This document shows, piece by piece, positions 45,259 to 56,202 of a stretch of DNA of 64,000 bases (position 1 is its first letter; each line of letters begins with the position of its first letter). Source of the DNA: Moniliella sp. 'wahieum' (Eukaryota; Basidiomycota; Moniliellomycetes; Moniliellales; Moniliellaceae); the NCBI GenBank assembly GCA_003971905.1, contig RSEE01000128.1, forward strand, positions 110,139 through 174,138, read 5' to 3'. Position numbers and translations under genes: made by a program. The notes under the pieces are model-generated. The model saw only the letters and a program-made list of their open reading frames with translations, did no database searches and was not told the DNA's origin.

Positions 45259-45712
45259 TGTCGTTCCATGTTCGTCCCGGTTGTACTAGTTCTCATCACA
45301 CACATTAATCGTGACCTGTCCCTACTAGCTTCATTAACTTCATTACTGTATACTTGCTCTCTCCTCGGGTCTATTACGCACACTGTTATTCTTTACATTC
45401 ATCCCATATGTCAACTGGAAAGAGGTTGCACCATTAATACGATTTCGGTAGAAATGTTGATACGATCTCTCTCTCCCATCTTGCCTAACATGCTCTCCCA
45501 CCCTTGTGGACGACAGAGGAAAGGAAATCGTTATGCTAGTTACATTTCGTTGTCATCCCTTGGACCGAATCGCACGCTCAGAGGGATTGTGGGACCAGAG
45601 CACATCTCATTGTGCGCGTTGCACGGAATCCACTTTGAGTCACGCTCTGTCTTAGATCTTACCACAGAAGAGACCACACGGTGTCGCCGCCTCAGTGCCC
45701 CTTGCTTGCGGG

Positions 45713-45772
45713 CTTTTGCCGCAGACACACTTTTGCCGCAGACACGCTTTTTCCGCAGACACGCTTTTGCGG
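45713..45772 (+). repeat. 17-bp tandem repeat, about 3.5 copies
   Basis: The unit CTTTTGCCGCAGACACG is repeated three times with one substitution per copy, then a partial unit. The segment does not match a CRISPR layout. Confidence 0.8.
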
Positions 45773-46763
45773 AGCGGTACCGCGTGACATTTGGTCAGAT
45801 CTATAGGTCGATGCAAGGGATGGAGCCATCAACATGCATCACTGTAGGGCGTTCCTAGTACGCGTTATACGAAGCGCAAACCGTCGGGGGTTAGGCCTTA
45901 GGGCGCAATAGGTCAGTAACCTAATCCGCATGATTGACCTGATCTGACCATTCCATACCCATGTCATAGTCCCTACACTGCAACAACGGCGGTGTTCCTT
46001 TCGCTTCCCGCAGGGATCGCTCTCTATTATGCTCAACAGCTCTCCGTGCATACGCTCAGGATATAGTCATTCATCACATCAGATAGTACCGCGCAGGAAT
46101 TATACGATGAGGCTATAGGCATCCACCTGTTGGATGCCACTCTCTCCTGAGCATACCTTGTCGTCCGGCCCCTGCGAGAAGGCAAGCCTATACACCAGAG
46201 TATTCACGTGCTGATTCAATTCTGTTTGCACACCTAGAGGAGGCTTAGTATGTAGAACCCTTGAAGGATGAATAAGGCTGAATATTGAACGTTGAGGCAC
46301 CGTTCCTGGCCCTGGGACTCCGATTCAATATTCAGGGGCCTTTTGTTGCTCTGTTGCTCGGACCGTTCTCGCTCGCGGACGTGTGCGTTTGCCCTTAGGC
46401 CTTACCCCCTGCTTGGTTCGTTGTGCTGCCACCTGTGTCAGCCTGCGGCCAATCAGTTAATCAGGTTAATCAGGTGGGAAGATGAACGATGAAAACCACA
46501 CGGGGATGCGTTTTAAATTGACGCCAAAACCGCTTCGAACAGCTTCTCACCCTCTCGCCTTTTGGGGTAGGTGCCAGTTATACCGACACAAACAAACAAC
46601 GACGCAGCTGGCATGGCATGCATTTTCTCTTCTTCTACGCAGTGCCCGCACTAGTAGGGTCGCCTGTACTCTGTGGTTGTTCGCGTACACTCAGTATACT
46701 CATCACTGCATCACTCATCGGCGGTTGACATCGACCTGACATGTGACGCAGCTGACGAGGCTG

Positions 46764-46787
46764 TCGATCATCGAGATCATCGATCAC
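46764..46787. repeat. GATCATCGA dispersed motif, copy at 46.8 kb
   Basis: The 18-mer TCGATCATCGAGATCATC here (46764-46781) is identical to 59957-59974. Related words occur at 14431-14468, 14700-14716, 46811-46832, 51247-51266 and 62252-62268, all intergenic or outside clear coding sequence. Confidence 0.6.
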
Positions 46788-48278
46788 GCCGCCGGCTGCC
46801 CGCCGTGCAGGATGATCGACCGATGATCGATAACCTGAAAGGCCTGTGGCCTGAAAACGTTGAACGAGCGTTGGATGTTGGCGTTCCACGCCAGGGTCCC
46901 ATGATAGCTTCCCCAATAGAGACACCCTCTGCGATGTTGGCATTATAACAAGCCCCTGTCACATGTTAACGCACATGCGTCTTGCTTTGTGCTCCTATGA
47001 GTACTGAGTACTGAGTCCCCCCCCCCCTTGATTGATGAGCCCCGTCGTTGCCTTTTCTCCGGACGGTATCCACCGCTTGACTCGATACCCCGTTCTCCGC
47101 AACGCTTGTGACATGTGAACCTTGTGAACAACTCTCAGCGCGATCTCAGCCCTTGCTTTTTCCGTCAGGACTGTAACTCACAGTTGCGACCATCTGATTG
47201 GAGCCGCTGGTTGTGGTTGTGGCGCAACAGTTTCAATAAGTTTTGCAAACGCACACATGCCAGCAGTACCAGTACATGTGGTGAACCTTTGTGGTGCGAC
47301 GGGCGAAGAACCGAACCCACAGAGGATAGGGGTCGCCACCCCACGGAAGCGGGTTGAACACGTTGAACGTTGAACTTTGAACGTTGATGCATTGGTGATC
47401 GACGAGATCCCCCGATGAGCCGTCTGAATATTGAGATGTCAACGAAATGTGATGCGAGAAAAGGAATGCCAAATACCGAGTGATAGGCCATTCCGAGAGA
47501 AAGACTGTGGCAGCGTAACAGGAGGTGCGAGACGGAAGGTTGAGGACCCTCAGCGCCTCAGCCTTGGGCCTCTCGGTCTCAAGTTCAACGTCGAGAGATA
47601 TCAGAAGAAGAGAGCAGGGAGAAAGGTGAACGTTGAACTCTAACTTGTAGTCCATAAACCACGATATAGGCTCCCGCTGCAGCGAATGGGCTGGCCAAAC
47701 CCCACAGGGCCACTGCCCGACAGTGCTGCCACACCCGCAGTCGGGCGATGTCATGCCATACAGCGAGGGCAGCAGGGGGGCAGTCAGTCACCCATTCACA
47801 ACATTATTAAACAGACACTTGCATGCATGGGGTGAGTACACTCGACAGGGTAACTCTGGGTGAAAGGGCTGGCATCAAAGTTGGATGGCGCAGGTATGCG
47901 TTTGGGCATGGACGAAGCTCCGCACCTTTTTGTTTGTCTCTTCGTCTTCCCATGGCACACATTGTCATGCCATCGCATCATGTTGATCAAGCACACCCCT
48001 ACTTGCCACATATGGCGCTTATAGCCGTCGGGCCATTTTGTGGTTTTGCATACCAGGAGCTTTTCCCGAGGTTTTTTTTTTTCGCGATCCATCGTCGCCC
48101 TTTTAGCTCGAGGTTTTTCTTCCCCCCTCACCTTCCCGGCACCCAGTCTCTCGCCATCAGATCAGATAAGAACCACCACACTCCACCACACAACCTTAGG
48201 GTGTATAGATCTATAGTCCGTCATCAATATAATATAGTTTTTGTTTCTCTCCAACACCATCCTCACCACCTACACAAC

Positions 48279-50287
48279 ATGCCCCTCCCAAATGGCTGAA
48301 GCGCATGGGGCGCCAGCTGCACTTCCAGCGCGACCTCACCATCACCGCCGCACCTACCGTCCACCCCCCCCCCTTCTCCCCCACATCCGCTACTGAAGGC
48401 GCACCCTCTGACGTGGACCAAGATGAGGTGGAAGAGCCACTCTCATGGATCGACCGCATGCTCAACTGGCTCGTACATCAATCGGGCTCCCTCCTGATCT
48501 TCGGCTTGATTCAAGCCATCCTATTGGCCTGGGTCTTTATTGGGATCCCCTACCACACCGAAACGTGGCAGATCGTAATGGGCAACGACAAGCAATCTTC
48601 TCATACGTGTGGGACTCGTTGCTTATGCGCCATCAGCTTATGATCTTCGGCAAAACGCGGAGGTCGACTTCGTTACTTCGATCTAGGGCTGCGAACAACC
48701 TCGCCATGCTCCGTGAGTGTTTGTCACACTACCGTGTGCGTACGCACCCCCCTGCCTCTCCGAATCCGGGTGGGGATGAGGACGACATCCAACCGGCCCA
48801 ATCTGAAGTGCCCGCGCTGCCCTACTATCCCAACACCTCTGCACCCGCACGTGGCCCCACCCAGCACGACCACGACCACCACCCCAACACCACGCCCACA
48901 CCCACACTCAATCTGCCTCTCTTGACCCTCAGCTCCCCACGGAATCCCGTATAGGCAAAACGCTCACCTACTTTACCTTCCTCATCGGCCACATATTCTC
49001 CGTCATCTTGTTCTGGGTCTGTTTCTTCTTCATCTGGATCGGGTTCGGTCAGTCGATGCATTGGAGCGACCTGTGGCAGCTAGACTGGAACTCTGCCTTA
49101 TCGGCGTGGATGATCTTTACGTTTTCCTTCTTGGCCATTGCGCGCGAAGAAAATGGTCGGTACGCTGGCGTGTGTACGGAGGCGATTTTGCGCCTCGACC
49201 GACGGTTGGAGTACCGACTGAGGGTGCTCACGCAGAATTTCCCCGCTATTCCCGCTGCCGACGGTAGTGCCCCCCTCACAGCAAGCAACCTACCAACAAG
49301 GACCTTTCGCCTGATGGTACCTCACCGCAATGCCCCTCTTCGGCTGGAGCGAGCAACCTACCGATTTGCACCTCCCTCCCACGTGGGAACCTGGTCCAGA
49401 AGTGCATTCAAGTGTACGCCTCAGTAGTAGGCACGCTATTCGGCATCGCACTTCTCATCGTGGTACTCATCGTCTGGATTGCCATTGGTGCTCCCATGAA
49501 CTTCTCGACGGACTGGTGGTTGATTATCGGGACCTACGCCGGCTTGATCGGATTACACGACGGTTTCGTGCTACGGAACATGCAAATGCGGTTGGATGAG
49601 TGGGAGGATCCGTGGTTCGATGATTTGGCACGGCAGGATGACGTGATGATGGAGGCTGTGCGGGAGTCGGGCTTGCGCCTACGAACGCGATGGAGGAGGG
49701 GGAACGGCGCCAAAACCCCAACAGGACCAGGAAAGCAGGAGCATGAAGGGAAATACACTGTCCAGAATGAGAAGGAACCGAAGGAGGAAGACATTGCCAC
49801 CCCTCTCTCAACGAACGTGGTCGTACTTCCCGGACTTAGCCATCTAACCTCCACTTCCATCTCCGCCTCCTCACACACGAAAGAAAAACTCTCCTCGCGG
49901 CTCTGGCGCTGGACCCGCACGGTATCAGACACGATGCTCTTCCTTTTCGCACATGAGTGGGCCGTCATTTTGGACCTGTTATTGATCCTTGGGTTGGTCT
50001 GTGGTGCTTCGGGGATGCACTGGAACATGACGGGCCAGCTGCTGTGCAACATTCCACCCATGACGATCGAAGCCTTCATGATGCAGATCCTGATTACTGG
50101 GCATAGTGGGCTGGATCAGAAGGTGCGCACGAGGCTTACAAGGGCATATGCCAATCGGGTACGGTTGCACCGGATTCTTGACCAAGTGTGTGCCGAACGG
50201 GTGGTGGAACAGGACAAGGAGATGGACAATACGTGCTCCAAAGGTCCTGATGGCCGTGACGGCGAGGGGGAAGGAGAGGCCCACTAA
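48279..50287 (+). CDS. Low-affinity iron permease family protein (Fet4-like)
   Basis: Polytopic plasma-membrane protein of the fungal low-affinity Fe(II)/metal permease family. From MPLP (ATG 48279) and, after a one-base break, KWLKRMGRQLHF, the N-terminus is cytosolic. Membrane segments include SLLIFGLIQAILLAWVFIGI, LIGHIFSVILFWVCFFFIW, LSAWMIFTFSFLAI, VVGTLFGIALLIVVLIVWIA and WAVILDLLLILGLVCG. Family landmarks are HWSDLWQLDWNSA, the mid-protein repeat FSTDWWLIIGTYAGLIGLHD, and NMTGQLLCNIPPMTIEAFMM near the C-terminus. A Ser/Pro-rich cytosolic loop (48740-48950) and a charged loop (49680-49900) interrupt the fold. Frame breaks near 48292, 48592, 48935 and 49405. The 290-codon C-terminal half is in one clean frame. 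Confidence 0.82.
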
Positions 50288-52655
50288 CTTGCACCAAAAT
50301 GTAAACGACAACTCTTCATGACCATCCATCATTGACGACAACCTTAGCGATCATGCAGACCATCTTGATCATGAGCCCAACAAGTCAGTACCGGACCATC
50401 AGACCGTCGCTGACTTGAGACTGCTAGGCACCCAATGATTACCTACCTTTTTTTTCCTGATGACATCGATGACCTTTTCGTTTTGCTGTGCATGCCGCTT
50501 TAACGTTTTTTACGTGCAAAACGCGTAGTAACGCCTTTTGAATGATGATGATGACCGACGACCTGTTTTTTTTGCTTTTACGAGCGTACGACTCCCCTGC
50601 CCCTTTCGCCTCAGTGTGGCCTCACTTCTTTCTTGCTTTTGAGTAAGATTGGGGTCTGTTGGCACTACGTTTGGATTGAATATTGATTGACGCGTGACGC
50701 ATGACGGACGCTGGTGTTTTTGCGGAGGACTTAGTACTTCTAGCTCACATATGGCAACCAGGGACTTATAGGCACAGCGCAAGAGACCCGCAAGGAATGC
50801 GGTAGAGGAATGCTCGCCGACGGTGTGTGGTCTATTCAATGGGACCGAGATCACATGCATCACACGAATATAAAGCCGTCCTTCTGGGACAGACGGTCGC
50901 AGCGTGCGACGCCAGGATTTATAGGAATGTGATTGAGAATGCGCCTTCCCCCACCCTCGCCGGTGCCAACACAGAACTCTTTTGCTCCATTTTCCTCCTG
51001 CCTTGTTTCCGGCCTAAGGCCTCAGCCTGAGGGTCCGAGGGCCTGAAGCGCTGGCCTCAAGCTTCCAGCAATTCGATGGGGCTAAGATTCTAAGATAGAT
51101 CTAAGATCGTTTTTGCTCCTTTTTGTCCCCCTCCATAGCTATATCAAGGCGTTGCAACTACACCATCTTTCAACCAGACTTTCAAATGGTCTTCCACGAT
51201 CACTAGGATCACTATCATCACAAGTGACTGTCGCAAAATCACTTTTTGATGATATCGATGATCGATCCCCCAATGGCGGTATGTGATACAATGTCACAAA
51301 CCAGTCACGGCACCTCGGCCCCGCAGCAGGGACCAGCCGTCGCAAGTAGCAACGCTTCCTATACTCGTCCGGACAAGGTGTACCAGGGTATCCCTCAGCG
51401 CCACCTTAAGTTTAAACAGGATTACGCATGAGATGCCTGTCAATGACATCGATAATCGATAACAGATCCACAAAAAATGCGCCGGCTCCACTTGGGGAGA
51501 CCGCATATGCTCGGGCGGTATCGTATACCACCCGTGCGCGGTCCCTCTCATGGGCACCACTTGCAAAACCTCAACCCCAGCGGCCCTGCGGTGCCCACAA
51601 GAAATGCGCTCGAGCGATCAAGGGAATTGATTACAACGAACGAAGTGTCCTCTGCCTGCACAGGTTCGAATCCTGCACCTTGTCGGTGGCTGACGCGTCA
51701 TCAACCGCATGAACCAGAGTTAGAGGATTGGTGCAGCCATTGGGGGCGGCAGAGGCATGCTCCGGTACAGGATCGAGATTGGGGGGGTACGAAGCTTTTG
51801 CCTTTCATCTCCTTCTCGAGGGAAGTCCGGCTGGACGAGAGGACCCGGCGTAAGGTAATGCTGAGGTCGTTGTCGTCTTCCGAAGCACACATTCCTCATG
51901 TCGCAGTAGAATACAGACCTCGGCCATCTTCCTCGAGCCTCCCGCAGACCAACCTATACTGCCGGTCGATAGCAATGTCTTAAGCACGGTAACGCTGTCC
52001 AGGGGTGACACCTTTGCTATACATGTTGGCCGGGAGCCGTGTGGAGGGGACGAGGATGGGGCTGCGGTGGTGGTGGCGAGAACGAGGAAGCATGACTTGT
52101 AGCTCCCAGCTGCCCTGGCCGGCCAAGAGGGAAGCACGTCCGAGAGGCAAGGTGTGGGGGGATGCAGGGATCGGCACACTGCCGGCGGAGGGGCGTGCGG
52201 GGGAAAGGGCAGATTATTTCTGATCGATGAGATGTTGGCTGCGGGGCGATCGTAGGTGGGCGTGGGACATCGCTGGACGGGCGCGTCGCGATGGGCTGCG
52301 GGCGCTCATACAGGGCGGCGGGCGGTCGAGTGCGCGTCACGAGTGGGCGTGAGGGCTGTGTCAGAGGCGGTCGCCGCCGTCGCGAAACACAAAGGCAAGA
52401 GGAGCGGTCGGGCGTTTGCACTCAAGCTCGCCCCCGCACCCAGACCCGGCAATGCGGCGGAACGGGACACGCGGAATGGCCAATGCACCGATCGACGCGG
52501 TGGTTGGTGTGTGTGCGAGAATACTGACGTAAGGAAGTGGTGCTTGGCAATGTTTCAACAACCGCCACGGAGATTCGCCCGTCGATGTTCAATCGACGTC
52601 CTCGGGCCGCCCGAGCCCACGCCCAGGAGAGCTGCACCTCCTCCGCGCTCCCAGC
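50288..52655. other. Intergenic region with a tRNA-like element
   Basis: No supported protein gene. It contains a cluster of GGCCT/CCTGAGG words near 51008-51060, a GATGATATCGATGATCGAT motif (about 51247-51266) and a tRNA-Ser-like sequence (51596-51685). Confidence 0.45.
51596..51685 (+). tRNA. Degenerate tRNA-Ser-like sequence (probable pseudogene)
   Basis: A perfect box B (GGTTCGAATCC, 51663-51673) and a Ser-like 3' end CCTTGTCG are preceded at the right distance by a class II box A-like sequence (GCGCTCGAGCGATCAAGG). The 5' ACAAG can pair with CTTGT. The overall length of 90 nt fits tRNA-Ser. I cannot form an anticodon stem, the T-stem carries extra bases and no T-run follows, so it is probably a relic or a tRNA-derived repeat. 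Confidence 0.3.
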
Positions 52656-53814
52656 ATGGTTCCTTTGCCATCGCGGCGTTCCCCTCGTCCTCGCCGCGTT
52701 CGCGCCCCCTCGCTGGCCTCGTCCCGTCCTGCGCCGCCCCGCCACCGTAGCGCCTCTCCGCGTGTGCCGATCGAGCCGGCCCCGGATGACGCGCGCGGCG
52801 ACCCTGCCGACAAAGACCAAGACGACGAAGCCTATGAGAATGATGACGAGGATGGAGACCTCGGACGAGACGCGCAGCTGGAGGACCTGGACGACCCAGC
52901 GCGAGAGGAGGAGCTGTTTACCACGCTCACCCTCAGCGGCACCCCGTTCGTCGTGTCCATCGCGGATCTCCAAGCCCTCGAAGACAGCGTCGGGAGGAGG
53001 CTGTGCCCCATCCCGACGCTGTCATTTTGATGCCCGGGCCCGGATCGGACAAGGCGCCTGTTCTGTCCACCCTGGGGGCCCCCGTGCCGGCCGATGAGCC
53101 CGAGTATGCGCTGGGCGGGGACGTTTCAGACCACGCCCGCACGGGAGGCCACCTGGGACGCACAGTACATGCGCTCACATCCCACTCTCGCCTCTCGCCT
53201 TCGACCGTACGCGAATGTCAGTCTGCGATTCGCCAGTTTGTCGACTCTCTCTCCCTGCCAGCCATGCGGACGTGAAGTACCTGTCTCGAGAGCAAAACCG
53301 GGGCGACGGCGTTTGCAGTCACCCTCTGGTTTTTCCACGCGTACAAGTTCAAAATGGTGCCATTTGACACGTCGTCCTGGCACTCCGCCTTGCTCTGGTG
53401 GTTCGAACGGACCTATCCCGACGCTGACTCCGACCACTTCTTTGACTGGCACACCTGCCTCGGCAACCCGGCGCGCACCAACGAGGTGGCCGCCATCCTC
53501 CGCACCTCTCACATTCGCCATCGCCGGGATCCTCGTGTGTCTCATTCGTCCACTGCCATCCGGTATTGGGACTTGGCAGAAATCGTGGATGTCCTCGAGT
53601 TCCAATTGAAACGGGTACGCCCCGATCCTAGCGTTGTCGCCAAGGCTGGAGGCGCACTCCTGTTCAACCCGTCCGAGACCCGGCCACTTACGCTCTTGAC
53701 GATCCGCATTCTTGCGTACCGGTTGTGGCTTCGCCCCTCCGATGTGCTGGGCCTCACATGGAGGGACATTGCTAGTGAGTCCGGGCCGAGGTATGGAGAT
53801 GCGGTAGTGGTTAG

Positions 53815-53886
53815 GTACGTTGATAACCTTTTTCCTCCTCCCTATTGTTTCCATTCTAATTTGTCTCCTCTTTGTTGTATGGGAAG
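53815..53886 (+). other. Intron inside the tyrosine-recombinase gene
   Basis: GTACGT donor after GTGGTTAG and GGGAAG acceptor. Splicing keeps the frame (VVRVARVLRN). Confidence 0.6.
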
Positions 53887-54924
53887 GGTCGCGCGCGTGT
53901 TGCGCAATACCACTTCGCACACCCCGGACTACAGACAGGAGTTTCGTCTCTTTGATCTAGCCGAGCGACCGAAGGCGAGCGCGGTGCAGATCATGAAGCG
54001 CTGGAGGGGCACTGCCACCAATTTGGGTACGCATTGGAGCCGGACGACTATGTTTTTCCCCAGCTGACCAGGAACGCATCCTTCGACAAGGGTTACACCA
54101 CTGACCAGACGCTCTGTCCGCGCGCGACGGCGCGTTTGACCTCCAAGACGCTCAATTCCTGGCTCAGGCAAACCCTGCGTTCCATTCCCCACTTCAAAAC
54201 CATCACCGGCTATTATGCCGCCTACGGATTTCGACGCGGGGGGGAGGGCAAGATGCGTTCACCTATTTGCATGAATTCGGCGAACGGCCCAAGATGCTGC
54301 AGGAGCTGTACTGGTGGAGCGGGGTGATTTGACTTTGATTCGGTATGTGGTGGACCGGGACCACCTGAGAGTCCGGAAAGCATGCACATGTACATGGAAG
54401 TGGAAGCCCCCACAGCCGGTCGATCAGCGCTCCCGGGCGCCGGGACAGACGTTTCTCTCTCCCGCTGTTGAGCACCTGATGCGGGGCCTAGCAGAACGCA
54501 TGGCAGCCCGGGTGGACGCCATCCCGGAGAAGATTATCAGTGCCCTAGAGACGCAGGTCGTGAATCACGTCAAGAAGGCTGCGAAACAGCGTTTGAATGT
54601 CTTGTCGATGGCGATGTGGCATCAGGCTCAGGACCAGGGTCGCGTGACTGGTCCGACGGGGGCCCGTCGCCGTGGGCGCTCCCTTTCGCCCCCCCAACTA
54701 TGCCTCCTCCTCCCCTTGCTCAACAGCTGCCTCATCCTCCTCCACTGGCGCGTCATCTCCCTCGATTCCCACCTGCTTTTTGTCCCACTGGTGGTGATGC
54801 TTTTGCTCGTCCCCCGACAGCCACTGCTGCTGTTGCTCCTCCTCCTAATCCTCCCACGGCCCCACCCTGTGAATCGCCCCCTGCCGTTGCTCCTCCAACC
54901 ACGGTTCCTCCGGTTCCTCCCACT

Positions 54925-55060
54925 GCTGAGCCTCCTGCTCCGGCTCCTCCTGCTCCTCCTGCTCCTCCTGCCTCTCCTGCTCCTACTGATCCTCTTGCTC
55001 CTCCTGCTCCTACTAATCCTCCTGCTCCTCCTGCTCCTCCTGCTCCTCCTGCGGCCTCTG
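54925..55060 (+). repeat. CCTGCTCCT nonanucleotide repeat
   Basis: About fourteen imperfect CCTGCTCCT/CCTACT units. In one frame they encode PAPPAP repeats, in another LLLLL, and in another SCSSC. Confidence 0.75.
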
Positions 55061-55759
55061 CGATTCCTGCGACCCCTGCGGCCCCTGCGGTTCCTACGAT
55101 TCCTGCCCCCTGCCGCTCCTTTTGTACCAGCACTCACCACCCGTATCCTACTTCCACCGAGCGCCCCCCTTTTTTGTCACCCTGCGGCCAGCCCCATCCC
55201 CCTTGTCCCACCTACCAATAGCACATCACCCCTCGGGCCCGCGCATCATTCAGCCCTACCTCTGCTCCTGCGGGGGTCAGACTTGATAAGCCCTCCACAT
55301 TTGTGGATAAGCCTTTTGAGCTGCAACGCAGGATGACGCTTGGCAGGAAAACGTTCAGGAAAGCGAAGCGCGGCAAGAGAGGGGGGATGAAGAGGTCATG
55401 AGGAAAACCTCCCCTTTCCCCGTGGGCTACAAGCACCCCCTTACAATGAGCGAGGTGCTCAAGGACCCTTGGCGTTGGATGTGGTGGAGCCTGAACGCCG
55501 AAAACGACGTGTACGATTTGCTCAAGAAACCCAAAAGATTGTTCGCTGTATACTAGAAGGAGTGTGGGGGCAATCTTGCGCGCGTCCAAAAAAATACGGA
55601 TCGGAGTACCTCGGTGGCAGGCAGGGCGCTCAGACCTGGCAGGAGATTTCGGTCAACTATTTGGACGAGGAGGTGCGCCGTCAATACCAGCTAACCGAGC
55701 AGCAGCAGCCGTTCACCGCAAACGCCAAAATCTGCTGTGGAGCCCCCTCACCACAGTAA

Positions 55760-56202
55760 CTCAGAGTAATGGTTCCCGGTGCCCTTTTTGCTATTTCATT
55801 CGAACACAACGCTTTTGTTGCCGTCGATGGGCAGGTGCAGCACTCTTCCTTCGTCACCAATGCATGTGCACTTTGCTTTAGATTCGCGTCGCGTTGTATC
55901 GTCCTACTCAGGCGGAGACCTCAGTCCATATGGCATGTCCGGATAGATGCTGGTGCGGTGCCAACTCTCGTCTATCATGCTCAGGAACCCCCCCCCCCCC
56001 CCTCACCTCCGCTGGACGGCCTTTCTTCAAGCTCTTCGTCTTCGTCGGCCACCTATTCACTCTTCCCTATGACCTGGAAATATAGCGCCGAAGGATAAAC
56101 TGGTCGTGATGATCAATCAATGTGGACGCTACATATACTCTGTATAGAGGCGGAGAGGGGATGCAGTAGTACAAGACGAAGGTACATTGCTTCATGCAGT
56201 TT
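55760..56202. other. Convergent 3' region between recombinase element and purine permease
   Basis: It contains a 14-C run at about 55989-56002. No supported gene. Confidence 0.5.

Larger units (their letters stand above)
45259..48278. other. 3 kb gene desert with repeats
   Basis: No supported gene. It contains a 17-bp tandem repeat (45713-45772), GATCATCGA motifs (46764-46787, 46811-46832), AGTACTGAGTACTGAGT at about 46999-47016 followed by a C10 run, and several AACGTTGAAC words near 47350-47385 and 47625. The last 100 nt are the promoter of the permease gene. Confidence 0.5.
52656..55759 (+). mobile_element. Tyrosine-recombinase (Crypton/YR-type) element ORF
   Basis: An N-terminal acidic region (DEAYENDDEDGDLGRDAQ; LEDLDDPAREEELFTTL) is followed by a core-binding-like helical domain (LSPSTVRECQSAIRQFVDSL, WHSALLWWFERTYPD). 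The catalytic domain has box I Arg in ILAYRLWLRPSDVLGLTWRD, KASAVQIMKRWRGTATNLG, KTLNSWLRQTLRSIPHFKTI, the box II-like AYGFRRGG (Tyr in place of the usual His), and the presumed nucleophile in LTLIRYVVD, preceded by LYWWSG. An intron at 53815-53886 is inside the gene. Downstream is a long Pro/Ala tail from a CCTGCTCCT repeat (54925-55060) and a short ordered domain (KHPLTMSEVLKDPWRWMWW, GRQGAQTWQEISVNYLDEEV) ending at 55759. No reverse transcriptase is visible, which favours a Crypton over a DIRS/Ngaro retroelement. Several frame breaks occur. Confidence 0.7.

Noticed and set aside
45713-45772. CRISPR array
   Set aside because: Direct tandem repeats without spacers, in a eukaryotic genome.
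52656-55759. DIRS or Ngaro retrotransposon
   Set aside because: The tyrosine recombinase is present, but no reverse transcriptase/RNase H is seen in at least 3 kb on either side.
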